A stretch of 45,339 nt of DNA from Nonomuraea deserti (GTDB lineage Bacteria; Actinomycetota; Actinomycetes; Streptosporangiales; Streptosporangiaceae), in assembly GCF_004348685.1 (NCBI RefSeq), contig NZ_SMKO01000065.1:1-45339 (forward strand). Direction: 5' to 3'. Below are positions 1 through 7,330 of the stretch, in pieces. The position numbers and the translations under genes are program-made. The notes under the pieces were generated by a model, which had not been told where the DNA came from, did no database searches, and saw nothing but the letters and a program-made list of their open reading frames with translations. The stretch's first letter is position 1; the number at the start of each line of letters is the position of its first letter.

Positions 1-1265
1 CCCCCGGACCCACCCCCGGTCCTGCCACCGGGTCCTCTGTTAGGGCCTCCACCGGGTCCTCCATCGGGACCACCTCAGGGTCCTCCGCCGGACCCGCCCC
101 TGGGTCCTCCAGCGTGCCCACCGCCGTGTCCTCCGCCGTGTCCTCCGCCGTGTCCTCCAGCGGGTCCTCCGCCGGGTCCTCCGCCGTGTCCTCCAGCGTG
201 GCCACCGCAGGGCCCTCCACCGGGCCCGCTGCTGGATCCGCCGTCGGGCCCGCCGTCGGGCCCGCCGCTGTTCCCGCCACCGTGGCCGGCGCTCTGGGCG
301 GGGTGCCGTCGGCGGGCATCGGGCTGGCCACCGTCCGTGCCGGGCGGGCCGCTCTCATGGAGGCGCTGGCGAAGGCGGGAGCGAGCGGGCGGGTGGCCGT
401 GTGCGACGCGGAGACGGACGCCGACCTGGACGCGATCGTCGCGGCCGCGCTCGCCAACGACCCGGCGACCCGCCTCATCGGCGCCGGCGGCCTGGCCGCC
501 GCCCTCGGCCGCGCCATGAACGCCGCCCCCGGCCCCACGCCGCTCGGGCCCCCGCCTCCTCCGGACGGCGGGCCGCCTGCGGGCGTGCCGTTCGCTGGGC
601 CGCCGTCTCCTCAGGACGGTCGATCGTTCGAGGGCGTGCCGTTCGCTGGGCGGCGGTCTCCCCAGGACGGCGAATCGTCCCCGGACGCGTTGCTCGTCGT
701 GGTCGGTACGGCGGAACCGGCGGCGGCGGAGCAGGCCAGGCTGCTCGTCGCGCACGGTGCCGAGCCCGTAACCCTCGACGCGACAGACCTCGACGCGGAA
801 CATCTCGACTCGGCAGACTTCGACGCGAGAGACCCTGACGCGGAGGATCCCGGGGCGGCGGGCCCCCGGGCGGGCCGAGGGTGCGAGCCGGTGGCGGGGC
901 GGGTGCGGCGGGCGCTGGCCGGCGGGGTCGCCGTGCTGACCGTACGAGGATCGGCGCCGCCCGCCCTGACCACCATCCTCGGCCGGATAGTACGTGAGGC
1001 GCTCGGAACGACCCGTGCCGACCTGGTCCTGACCGGCGGGGAGACCGCGAGGAGGGTCCTCGACGCGCTGGACGTGCGCGAGCTGATCCCCGTGGGCCAG
1101 GTGCACCACGGCGCCGTGCACAGCCGTACCCCCGACGGCCGTTCCGTGGTCACCAGGCCGGGCAGTTTCGGCGGCCGGGACAGCCTCCTGCTGATCGCCG
1201 CCCATCTCCGGCCCGGGCGTTTCCCCACCGTAAGCGGCACCACCATCGACGAAAGGCCGACATGA
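1..1265 (+). CDS. Four-carbon acid sugar kinase (OtnK/DtnK family), 5' end cut by window edge
   Basis: The frame is open from base 3, so the N-terminus lies outside the window. The family phosphorylates erythronate, threonate or similar C4 acids before PdxA-type oxidation. The end of the N-terminal domain is seen at about 404-520 (DAETDADLDAIV then GAGGLAAALGRAM). The C-terminal nucleotide-binding domain follows, with VVVGTAEPAAAEQA, LVLTGGETARRVLDAL near 1021-1065 and VTRPGSFGGRDSLL near 1147-1185. Three low-complexity stretches are unusual for the family: a Ser/Ala/Gly/Pro run at 3-290 built on a 12-bp unit, two PxPQDG units at about 545-680, and an Asp-rich five-residue repeat at about 774-850. 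The stop overlaps the next start (ATGA), so translation is probably coupled. The family call is firm from the C-terminus and the neighbour; the exact substrate is not determined. Confidence 0.85.
   Translation, partial: PGPTPGPATGSSVRASTGSSIGTTSGSSAGPAPGSSSVPTAVSSAVSSAVSSSGSSAGSSAVSSSVATAGPSTGPAAGSAVGPAVGPAAVPATVAGALGGVPSAGIGLATVRAGRAALMEALAKAGASGRVAVCDAETDADLDAIVAAALANDPATRLIGAGGLAAALGRAMNAAPGPTPLGPPPPPDGGPPAGVPFAGPPSPQDGRSFEGVPFAGRRSPQDGESSPDALLVVVGTAEPAAAEQARLLVAHGAEPVTLDATDLDAEHLDSADFDARDPDAEDPGAAGPRAGRGCEPVAGRVRRALAGGVAVLTVRGSAPPALTTILGRIVREALGTTRADLVLTGGETARRVLDALDVRELIPVGQVHHGAVHSRTPDGRSVVTRPGSFGGRDSLLLIAAHLRPGRFPTVSGTTIDERPT
3..290 (+). repeat. In-frame Ser/Ala/Gly minisatellite
   Basis: Imperfect tandem copies of a 12-bp unit close to GTCCTCCGCCGT fill this part of the sugar kinase frame, giving repeated XSSA/XSSG tetrapeptides and then GPAVGP-like units. 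It interrupts what is normally a compact N-terminal domain. It is probably a flexible insertion made by slippage. Confidence 0.75.
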
Positions 1266-2263
1266 GCAGCTCTCCTCTCATCGCCCTCACCATGGGGGAC
1301 GGATCCGGCGTGGGGCCGGAGGTCGTCGTCGGCGCGCTCCTTGCCCCCGAGACCTCCGCGTTCTGCCGCCCGGTCGTCATCGGTGACGCGGCACGCCTGC
1401 GCAGGGCCGCCGGATTCCGCGGCCTGCGGCCGGAGGTGGTCACGGTGGAGCGTGTGGGCGAGGCCGTCTTCGCGCGCGGCCGGATCAACGTCATCGACCT
1501 GGGACTGCTGCCGGAGGACCTGCCGTGGGGCCAGGTGTCGCCGGTCGCGGGCCACGCGGCCTACGAGTACGTACGGCTCGCCGGCGAGTTGGCGACGTCC
1601 GGTGACGTACAGGCGATCTGCACGGCCCCCCTGAACAAGGAGGCGCTGCACGCGGCCGGGCACCTCTTCCCCGGGCACACCGAGCTCCTGGCGCACCTGA
1701 CGGGGACGGCGGAGGTGTCGATGATGTTGTCGACGCCCAGGGTGAAGGTCATCCACGTCACCACGCACGTCGGCCTCATCGACGCGGTCGCGCGCATCGA
1801 GCCCGGCCTGGTCGAGCGGACCATCCGCCGAGGCGAGGCGGCGATGCTCGGCTCGGGCGTGCCGCGTCCCAAGATCGGCGTGTGCGGGATCAACCCGCAC
1901 GCGGGGGAGAACGGCCTGTTCGGGTACGGTGAGGAGGAGGAGAAGATCGTCCCGGCGATCGAGCTCCTGCGCGCGGAGGGCATGGACGTGCACGGCCCGC
2001 TCCCCGCCGACACCGCGTTCTTCCTGGCGGGCCGTGGCGACTACGACCTGGTCGTGGCCATGTACCACGACCAGGGGCACGGCCCGGTGAAGATCCTCGG
2101 CTTGGAGGCCGGGGTGAACATCACGGTGGGCCTGCCGGTGATCAGGACGTCGGTGGACCATGGCACCGCCTTCGACATCGCGGGGAAGGGTGTCGCCGAC
2201 GCCGGTAGCATGATCGAGGCCCTCCGCCAGGCGGCAGAGCTGTCGTCCGCTCGGGGCGTGTGA
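1262..2263 (+). CDS. 4-hydroxythreonine-4-phosphate dehydrogenase family (PdxA2-like)
   Basis: A 333-residue NAD-dependent oxidative decarboxylase. Beside a four-carbon acid sugar kinase, the PdxA2 role is expected: oxidise 4-phospho-D-threonate or 4-phospho-erythronate at C3 and decarboxylate it to dihydroxyacetone phosphate. True PdxA acts in vitamin B6 synthesis. Visible motifs: ALTMGDGSGVGPE at the start, GHTELLAHLTG, and three metal-ligand histidines at about 169 (THVGLID), 213 (NPHAGENG) and 269 (MYHDQGHGP), matching the family's three Zn-binding histidines. The C-terminus carries the usual TSVDHGTAFDIAGKG motif. The length is normal and the protein looks intact. The start overlaps the kinase stop by ATGA. 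The family call is firm; the catabolic role rests on context. Confidence 0.93.
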   Translation: MSSSPLIALTMGDGSGVGPEVVVGALLAPETSAFCRPVVIGDAARLRRAAGFRGLRPEVVTVERVGEAVFARGRINVIDLGLLPEDLPWGQVSPVAGHAAYEYVRLAGELATSGDVQAICTAPLNKEALHAAGHLFPGHTELLAHLTGTAEVSMMLSTPRVKVIHVTTHVGLIDAVARIEPGLVERTIRRGEAAMLGSGVPRPKIGVCGINPHAGENGLFGYGEEEEKIVPAIELLRAEGMDVHGPLPADTAFFLAGRGDYDLVVAMYHDQGHGPVKILGLEAGVNITVGLPVIRTSVDHGTAFDIAGKGVADAGSMIEALRQAAELSSARGV

Positions 2264-2279
2264 CGGGAGGGGGCGACCG

Positions 2280-3062
2280 ATGGGCCGCGCAGCGCAGGAT
2301 CGCCGTGACGAGATCGTCCGCCTGGCCACCACGACCGGGCTGGCCAGCGTCGATGAGCTGTCGCGCCAGCTGGGTGTGACGGCCTCCACCATCCGCCGTG
2401 ATCTGGCCCACCTGAAGGCGGCGGGGCTGCTGGCGCGCACGTACGGCGGGGCGATGGCGGTCGTGACCCACCCGGAGGCGTCGCTGCGGCAGCGTGTCGG
2501 GGAGGCGTTCGAGGCCAAGCGGGCCATCGCCGCCTGGGCCGCCGGGCAGATCCGCCCGGGGGAGACGATCCTGCTCGATTCGGGCTCGACGACGGGCGCG
2601 CTGGCCCACGAGTTGCGGCACGCCGTCGACCTGACGGTGGCCACCACGGGCCTGAACGCCCTGCAGGAGCTGGTGGGCGCGACCGGCGTGCACGTCGAGT
2701 GCCTGGGCGGCACCCTGCGTCACGTGAGCCAGGGCTTCGTCGGCCCGCTGGCGGAGGCGGCGCTGAGCAGGATGACGTTCGATCGGGTCTTCCTGGGCGC
2801 CGACAGCGTCACGGCCGAGGACGGCATCTGCGAGGCCAGCCTGCAGCAGACCCGCTTCAAGGAGCTGATGATGCAGCGCTCCCGCCACATCTACCTGCTG
2901 GTCCACGCCGCCAAGCTGGGCCGCCGCCCGTTCCACGCCTGGGCCCGCATGCCCGACACCTGGACTCTGGTCACCGACGCGTCGGCCACCCCGGAATCCC
3001 TCAAGCCGTTCATGGCGAGAGGCGTGGAGACGGTGGTCGTGGACCCGGACACCCACGGGTAG
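2280..3062 (+). CDS. DeoR-family transcriptional regulator
   Basis: A 260-residue repressor. Residues 6-60 form the DeoR winged helix (DRRDEIVRLATTTGLASVDE, then LGVTASTIRRDL, LLARTYGGA). The rest is the DeoRC sugar-phosphate sensing domain, with the phosphate-binding loop LLDSGSTTGALA at about 98-109 and FLGADSVTAEDGICEAS later. The start is supported by a GGGAGGGGG ribosome-binding stretch 6-8 nt upstream. It lies 16 bp after the PdxA-like gene in the same orientation, so it is probably the local regulator responding to a phosphorylated C4 acid. That ligand is inferred from context. No operator is visible in the 16-bp gap; the operon promoter would lie left of the window. Confidence 0.93.
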   Translation: MGRAAQDRRDEIVRLATTTGLASVDELSRQLGVTASTIRRDLAHLKAAGLLARTYGGAMAVVTHPEASLRQRVGEAFEAKRAIAAWAAGQIRPGETILLDSGSTTGALAHELRHAVDLTVATTGLNALQELVGATGVHVECLGGTLRHVSQGFVGPLAEAALSRMTFDRVFLGADSVTAEDGICEASLQQTRFKELMMQRSRHIYLLVHAAKLGRRPFHAWARMPDTWTLVTDASATPESLKPFMARGVETVVVDPDTHG

Positions 3063-3133
3063 CCCCTTCGAGGGGCGGAGTTACCTGTCATGGCCGTCGA
3101 ATCCGAGGGCGGCGGTGGGCTCGGCTGTGACGG

Positions 3134-3505
3134 TTATTCACTGTCGCGTGGCGTGTAGAGCATGATCCAGTGGTCCCTGTCGGAGTCGTGCAGCATCTCG
3201 ACGCCGAAGTCCGACCATCCGCGGGTCGGATGGCGCATGTGCTTCGCCGCTCGCCACGCGCCGACCTCGCCCGTTTCCCAGTCGTCACGGAAGTTCGCGC
3301 TGGCCGCCGTCAGCTCGGCGTACAGGGATCGGAGGTACTCGTCGGCGGGGTACCGGCTGAGTGCCGTACGCAGCTCTGCTGCCGCGACCCGGGCGAGTTG
3401 TCCTGCGCCTTCTTCGCCGAGCAGGTCTGGGAGCGTCGTGTCGGTGAAGGCCTGGTAGACGATGTTGCGCCCGTACCGGCCAGTGGCCGGCAGCGGCCCG
3501 AGCAT
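3134..3505 (-). pseudogene. Remnant of an MmyB-like HTH regulator (C-terminal domain only)
   Basis: This frame encodes the C-terminal ligand-binding domain of MmyB-like XRE regulators: RNIVYQAFTD, then LARVAAAELRTALSRYPAD, LTAASANFRDDWETGEV, KHMRHPTRGWSDFGVEML and LYTPRDSE. The family normally has about 270-290 residues with an N-terminal XRE helix-turn-helix, yet here only about 120 residues remain. Upstream on the minus strand the frame quickly meets a stop and shows no DNA-binding domain. The missing part would have covered the DNA now occupied by the decayed plus-strand gene at 3504. I therefore read it as a truncated pseudogene. Whether the fragment is still expressed cannot be seen. Confidence 0.7.
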
Positions 3506-3947
3506 GCCTGACGCGACACGAATTCCTGCGCCCCGAGCCGTACTCGAACTCGCTCAGGAGTTCATCCGGTCCGTCGAGGCGAAGGACCTCGACGCTGTCT
3601 CACAGGGGAAAGGAGGAGATCCTCGCCTACACGGAGGCGCTCTTCCACAAATTCGTCCCGCTCGTCTGGCGTGACCACGAGTGGACCGTCTCGCAGGGCG
3701 GCGATGGAGTCTTCTTCCACGGAGAGGGAGACATGGTCCGTCGCCCGCGACGGACCAGCCTTATCGCAACAGCTACGTGACCAGCTTCGACACCGAAGAC
3801 GGCAGGATCGTCCGGATGGCCGAATACGCGGACGCGTTCATGTACGCCGGCCTGCGCGTCCGACCGAACGGCGCCGAGTTTCGTGCCCTCCTCAGGGCCG
3901 TCGCACGCATGCTCTCTCCCGTACGGTCGTCCCGGTCGGGCAGGTAG
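3504..3947 (+). pseudogene. Frameshifted SnoaL/NTF2-like protein
   Basis: Three reading-frame segments assemble into one NTF2-like fold. The first (from ATG 3504) gives AVLELAQEFIRSVEAKDLDAVS. The second, in another frame from about 3610, gives EEILAYTEALFHKFVPLVWRDHEW and GGDGVFFHGEGDMV. The third, back in the first frame from about 3755, gives PYRNSYVTSFDTEDGRIVRM, AEYADAF and MYAGLRV. The order matches a SnoaL-like domain (N-terminal helices, core strands, the F-x-DGkI motif). Two compensating indels lie near 3600-3610 and 3730-3755, so no intact protein is made unless there are sequence errors. Its ATG shares the CATG with the first codon of the minus-strand regulator remnant. Confidence 0.6.
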
Positions 3948-4161
3948 CCCGACCGAGCCCGCCGTCTCGGCTGGGGCCGTCAGGGCGTCGAACTCCTACA
4001 TATCGGAAGCCTGTCTCGTTCGCGCACACGAGCGCGCTCAGCCGGCGGGCGCGAGGGTTGTCAGAAGGGAGCACAACGCCAGGACCGGCGAAAAGGTACC
4101 CCAGACTCCCGGCGTGCGCCGTGAGCTGGGGCTGTGGGCCTGGTCTGCCAGATATGCCTGG
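3948..4161. other. Gene-free spacer
   Basis: About 210 bp between the decayed NTF2-like gene and the tRNA-Val gene. Base composition is lower in GC than the surrounding genes. I see no convincing coding frame, RNA gene or terminator; it probably belongs to the same decayed patch. Confidence 0.5.
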
Positions 4162-4233
4162 TGGACGATACTGGGATTGAACCAGTGACCTCTTCCGTGT
4201 CAGGGAAGCGCTCTCCCGCTGAGCTAATCGTCC
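4162..4233 (-). tRNA. tRNA-Val (GAC)
   Basis: On the minus strand a 72-nt cloverleaf folds with acceptor GGACGAT/ATCGTCC, discriminator A, a D-arm of type TTAGCTCAGCGGGAGAGC, anticodon stem CTTCC/GGAAG with loop CTGACAC (anticodon GAC), and T-arm ACTGG-TTCAATC-CCAGT. CCA is not encoded. It is the last gene of the four-tRNA minus-strand cluster. Confidence 0.95.
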
Positions 4234-4254
4234 TTTATTGAGTGGTGAACTCAG

Positions 4255-4326
4255 AGCGGAAGACGGGATTCGAACCCGCGACCCTCACCTTGGCAAGGTG
4301 ATGCTCTACCACTGAGCCACTTCCGC
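4255..4326 (-). tRNA. tRNA-Gly (GCC), copy 2
   Basis: Minus-strand 72-nt cloverleaf: acceptor GCGGAAG/CTTCCGC, discriminator T, anticodon stem TCACC/GGTGA with loop TTGCCAA (anticodon GCC), T-arm GCGGG-TTCGAAT-CCCGT. It is identical in its body to the copy at 4462-4533, so the tRNA-Cys gene is flanked by a duplicated tRNA-Gly gene, an arrangement common in actinomycetes. Confidence 0.96.
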
Positions 4327-4375
4327 GTGCGCCGCACTTTACTTTAGCGGATCCCGAGGGGTCCGCCGGTCGCCG

Positions 4376-4446
4376 AGGTGGAGACGGGATTTGAACCCGT
4401 GTAGACGGCTTTGCAGGCCGCTGCCTCGCCTCTCGGCCACTCCACC
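4376..4446 (-). tRNA. tRNA-Cys (GCA)
   Basis: Minus-strand 71-nt cloverleaf with acceptor GGTGGAG/CTCCACC, discriminator T, anticodon stem GCGGC/GCCGT with loop CTGCAAA (anticodon GCA), and T-arm ACGGG-TTTGAAT-CCCGT. It sits between the two tRNA-Gly genes. Confidence 0.95.
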
Positions 4447-4461
4447 AGGAGTCTTGCTCCG

Positions 4462-4533
4462 AGCGGAAGACGGGATTCGAACCCGCGACCCTCACCTTGG
4501 CAAGGTGATGCTCTACCACTGAGCCACTTCCGC
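4462..4533 (-). tRNA. tRNA-Gly (GCC), copy 1
   Basis: First gene of the minus-strand cluster in transcription order (Gly, Cys, Gly, Val). Same 72-nt body as the copy at 4255-4326, anticodon GCC. Confidence 0.96.
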
Positions 4534-4627
4534 GTGAACTCTCGGGCGACGTGCGCCCCGGTCACAGGAAAACCATATCGTCTTCCTGGAGTGCCCGTGC
4601 GCAGCGCGAGGCGGGTGAGGCCCGTTT

Positions 4628-6784
4628 TCAATGGAGCACGCGCATGTCCCTGGCCATCACGAACATCACGCGGTGCCCGAGCTGGATCTGGTGATAGCGC
4701 AGCCTGCCGGTGGTGGTGACGTGCCTCGACGGCTTGAAGGCGTTGGCGGCGTAGTAGGAGCCGGTGACCGTGTCGCCCAGCGTGTACGTCTGGCCGGTGC
4801 CGATCGTGTACTGGAGCGGCCGCAAGGGCTGGTGGGCGGCGAGCTTGTAGGCGGATCTCTCGGGATACGCCCGGCCGTACACCTTCACGTTGTCCTTGCG
4901 GGGCGTGACCAGGGGGCCCTTGGCGGGAATGGCGGTCGGAGCCGAGGCCGGGTTGTGGAACCACGCCTTCTGCCCCAGATACCAGATGGCCGTCCAGTCG
5001 TCCCGGCGCTCCGCGACGGCGTAGCGCTGGCCGGTGGAGGCGCGGGCGCCGTGGTCGTACACGCTGTGGGTGGCGGCCTTGTTCCCGTGCTTGCCGACGT
5101 CCTTGACCAGGGGCGCCGACGCCTTGGGCGCCGTGTGCAGCCAGACGGCCGAGGCGCCGTGCGGCGGGCACGCCTTGGCGGGCTTGGCGGTGTCGCAGCC
5201 GGTGAAGCGGGGACGGTGGGTGGCGTACGAGGGGCGGATGATGACGGACTCGCCGTTCTCGGCCGCCCTGAACGGCCGGTCCATGAGGTGGAAATAGTGC
5301 GCCCAGTCCCAGTACGGGCCGGGGTCCTCGTGCATGCCGGCGACCGTCGCCGGTGTGGTGCCCGGGACGTTGTCGTGGCCCAGGATGTGGGCGCGGTCGA
5401 GCGGGATGCGGTGCTTGGCGGCGAGGAACTTCACCAGCCTGGCCGAGGCCCGGTACATCGCCTCGGTGTACCAGGTGCCCCCCTTGGCCAGGTATCCCTC
5501 GTGCTCGATGCCGATCGAACGGGTGTTGACGTCCCAGTTGCCCGCGTGCCAGGCGATGTCGTTGGTCGCGACGTGCTGGGCGACATGTCCGTCACGGGAG
5601 CGGATCGTGTAGTGCCAGCTCACGTACTTCGGGTTGCGTACCAGGGAGGGGATGCCCCGGTAGGTGCCCTCGGTGTCGTGGATGACGATGTAGTCGACGG
5701 ACCGGGTGCGGCTCAGGCGGTCGTGGTTGCCGTAGTCGCGGTGCTTCTTCTTGCCGAAACGCCGGTGCGCGGCGGGCATCCACTCGCAGGCGAGCGAGGC
5801 GGGGCACTCCGCGTGGCGCGCTCCGGACTCCGCCTTGGCGCTGTCGTACACCTCGTCGGTGCTGATGGCCGCACCAGCGTCGGCGTCGGTGTCTGCGTGG
5901 GTGCCAGCGATGGTGTCTGCGTTGGTGTCAGCGTCTGCGTCGGTGTCAGCGTCAGCGTTGGTGTCAGCGTCAGCGTTGGTGTCAGCGTCAGCGTTTGCGT
6001 CTGCGTCTGCGTCGGTGTCGATCTGCTGCTCGTCCGTGAAGGGCGGCGCGCCGGCGGGGTAGGGGTCGAGGTCGCTCTCGTGGTCGCCGATGAAGGGCGG
6101 CAGGTCGGGCACGGGGTCCAGGCGCACCAGGTGCCCGTCGTCGGTGCGGCGTTCCATGCCCTCCCGCATCACCGAGAACACCTCGTCGGCGAAGCGGCGG
6201 GCGGCGGCCGGATCCTCCGAACCCGAGTAGCGGGCGATTGCGCCGTACCAGTCGGCCGGGTTGGCGCTGGGGTGGTCCTGGTAGGAGGCGAGGAGGGCGG
6301 CGCCGGCCCTGATGTTCGCGGCCGGGTCGGTCCTGAGCTTGGAGGGGGCGACGCCGATGAGGCGGCCGGCCTCGGGGAGCGTCGCCCGCGGCGCCTCCTG
6401 CGCGGTCCGCAGCGCGGAGGAGGCGAGCGGCTCGACGCGCGCGCGGGGCATCGGGCGGGCCTCGTCGCCACGGGCGTCGCCGAGCGCGTCCCCGACCGTG
6501 CCGTCGAGCGCCTCGGCGGGGAACGTGTCGACCAGGTGCATCGGCCCGTAGCCGCCCGCCGTGCTCGGCCGCCCGCCGTTGGCGTCCCAGCGGGACTCCA
6601 GGTACGCCACGCCGAGCAGCACGCTCTCCGGCACCCCGTGCTCGCGGGCGGCCGCGGCGAAGTCGGCCTGCCGCCCCGGCGACGCGACGGCGCCGGCGGA
6701 CCCCGGGCCGGCGGGCACGGCCGGAGGCCGGGCGGGCACGGTCAGCGCGGTGGCGGCCAGGACGGCGGCGAGCCAGAGCTGCAT
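4628..6784 (-). CDS. Secreted two-domain peptidoglycan hydrolase (lytic-transglycosylase-like + Amidase_2)
   Basis: A 718-residue exported cell-wall enzyme. I start at the ATG giving MQLWLAAVLAATALTV: it has a GGGGGAG ribosome site 6 nt upstream and begins a signal peptide. Residues about 40-240 resemble an SLT/goose-lysozyme-like lytic transglycosylase (SVLLGVAYLESRWDANG with candidate catalytic E63, GGYGPMHLVD, ANIRAGAALLASYQ, WYGAIARYSG). About 50 residues of alternating Asp/Ala with Thr/Asn follow. Then comes an Amidase_2 domain (VDYIVIHDTEG, VSWHYTIRS, DIAWHAGNWD, SIGIEHEGY, ILGHDNVPG, DPGPYWDW), which cuts N-acetylmuramoyl-L-alanine. The C-terminus has SH3-like strands. Fusing both activities suggests a remodelling autolysin. 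The amidase is certain; the transglycosylase domain is likely. Confidence 0.9.
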   Translation of the reverse strand: MQLWLAAVLAATALTVPARPPAVPAGPGSAGAVASPGRQADFAAAAREHGVPESVLLGVAYLESRWDANGGRPSTAGGYGPMHLVDTFPAEALDGTVGDALGDARGDEARPMPRARVEPLASSALRTAQEAPRATLPEAGRLIGVAPSKLRTDPAANIRAGAALLASYQDHPSANPADWYGAIARYSGSEDPAAARRFADEVFSVMREGMERRTDDGHLVRLDPVPDLPPFIGDHESDLDPYPAGAPPFTDEQQIDTDADADANADADTNADADTNADADTDADADTNADTIAGTHADTDADAGAAISTDEVYDSAKAESGARHAECPASLACEWMPAAHRRFGKKKHRDYGNHDRLSRTRSVDYIVIHDTEGTYRGIPSLVRNPKYVSWHYTIRSRDGHVAQHVATNDIAWHAGNWDVNTRSIGIEHEGYLAKGGTWYTEAMYRASARLVKFLAAKHRIPLDRAHILGHDNVPGTTPATVAGMHEDPGPYWDWAHYFHLMDRPFRAAENGESVIIRPSYATHRPRFTGCDTAKPAKACPPHGASAVWLHTAPKASAPLVKDVGKHGNKAATHSVYDHGARASTGQRYAVAERRDDWTAIWYLGQKAWFHNPASAPTAIPAKGPLVTPRKDNVKVYGRAYPERSAYKLAAHQPLRPLQYTIGTGQTYTLGDTVTGSYYAANAFKPSRHVTTTGRLRYHQIQLGHRVMFVMARDMRVLH
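5872..6030 (-). repeat. Asp/Ala minisatellite in the autolysin linker
   Basis: Short tandem units (GCGTCA, GCGTTGGTGTCA and variants on the plus strand) encode alternating TDADAD/TNADAD dipeptides on the minus strand. They form an acidic linker between the two catalytic domains. Confidence 0.85.
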
Positions 6785-6980
6785 GAACATCTCCCCCATG
6801 GATGTCACGACGCGACTACTCACCGTAACTGTTCCCAGACGGGGATGTGTCAGACGGGGCGGATGATACGGATGGGATTTGCCTGGACGGCGCCGAACGA
6901 GGCATCCCCGTTCTCGGGTCGCGTCGGGATCGCCGCGCCGCTGGGGCCTGAGGATGCTACGACAAGCGTTCGAGTTACTT

Positions 6981-7000
6981 CCTGCCCGATATCGGGCAGG
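6981..7000. promoter_or_regulatory. Perfect 20-bp palindrome
   Basis: CCTGCCCGATATCGGGCAGG is fully self-complementary. It lies 8 bp upstream of the GTG start at 7009, and its right arm holds the CAGGA that would be the ribosome site. It could be an operator for a dimeric regulator or, in RNA, a hairpin hiding that site. Function is inferred. Confidence 0.55.
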
Positions 7001-7008
7001 ATGATGGC

Positions 7009-7317
7009 GTGTCTCGCTCCAGAGCCGTAAGGTCCTCGTCTGTGCCACCGGCACGGCCTCCGTACGAAGATCTCATCGCTCACCTCACGAGGACGAGCCC
7101 GCTCGGCCCCGGTGAGGCGGCGCGCGTGGTCGCCGACGTGCTGGCGTACTTCTCGGAAACGACCGAGGAGTACGTCCGGCGCCGTCATGGCGAGCTGAAG
7201 GCGCGCGGCCACACGAACGACGAGATCTTCCCGAGGATCGCCGCCGAATTACGCGGCCGCCGGGTGGCCGCGCCGGAACTGTCGCTGAGGCAGCTCCGCA
7301 GGATCGTCTACGGATGA
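7009..7317 (+). CDS. Small conserved-looking protein upstream of glmS
   Basis: A 102-residue soluble protein I cannot assign to a named family. It is mostly charged and helical: PPYEDLIAHLTRTSPLGPGEAARVVADVLAYF, then EEYVRRRHGELKARGHTNDEIFPRIAAELRGRRV and LSLRQLRRIVYG at the C-terminus. The repeated spacing of basic and hydrophobic residues suggests a helical-bundle or nucleic-acid-binding protein. Its stop is 13 bp before the glmS start, so the two are probably co-transcribed. GTG 7009 has a CAGGA sequence about 8 nt upstream inside a palindrome; later starts are possible because the first 15 residues look disordered. Confidence 0.7.
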   Translation: MSRSRAVRSSSVPPARPPYEDLIAHLTRTSPLGPGEAARVVADVLAYFSETTEEYVRRRHGELKARGHTNDEIFPRIAAELRGRRVAAPELSLRQLRRIVYG

Positions 7318-7330
7318 ACAGGAGACCTCG

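Noticed and set aside
4631..7030. Very long open frames antisense to real genes, such as the plus-strand frame over the autolysin
   Set aside because: They arise from high GC at third positions; their translations are low-complexity Val/Gly/Arg text without domains, and the opposite frame has a complete enzyme.
7318..7330. A glmS ribozyme before glmS
   Set aside because: The spacer is only 13 bp and the conserved ribozyme core is absent.
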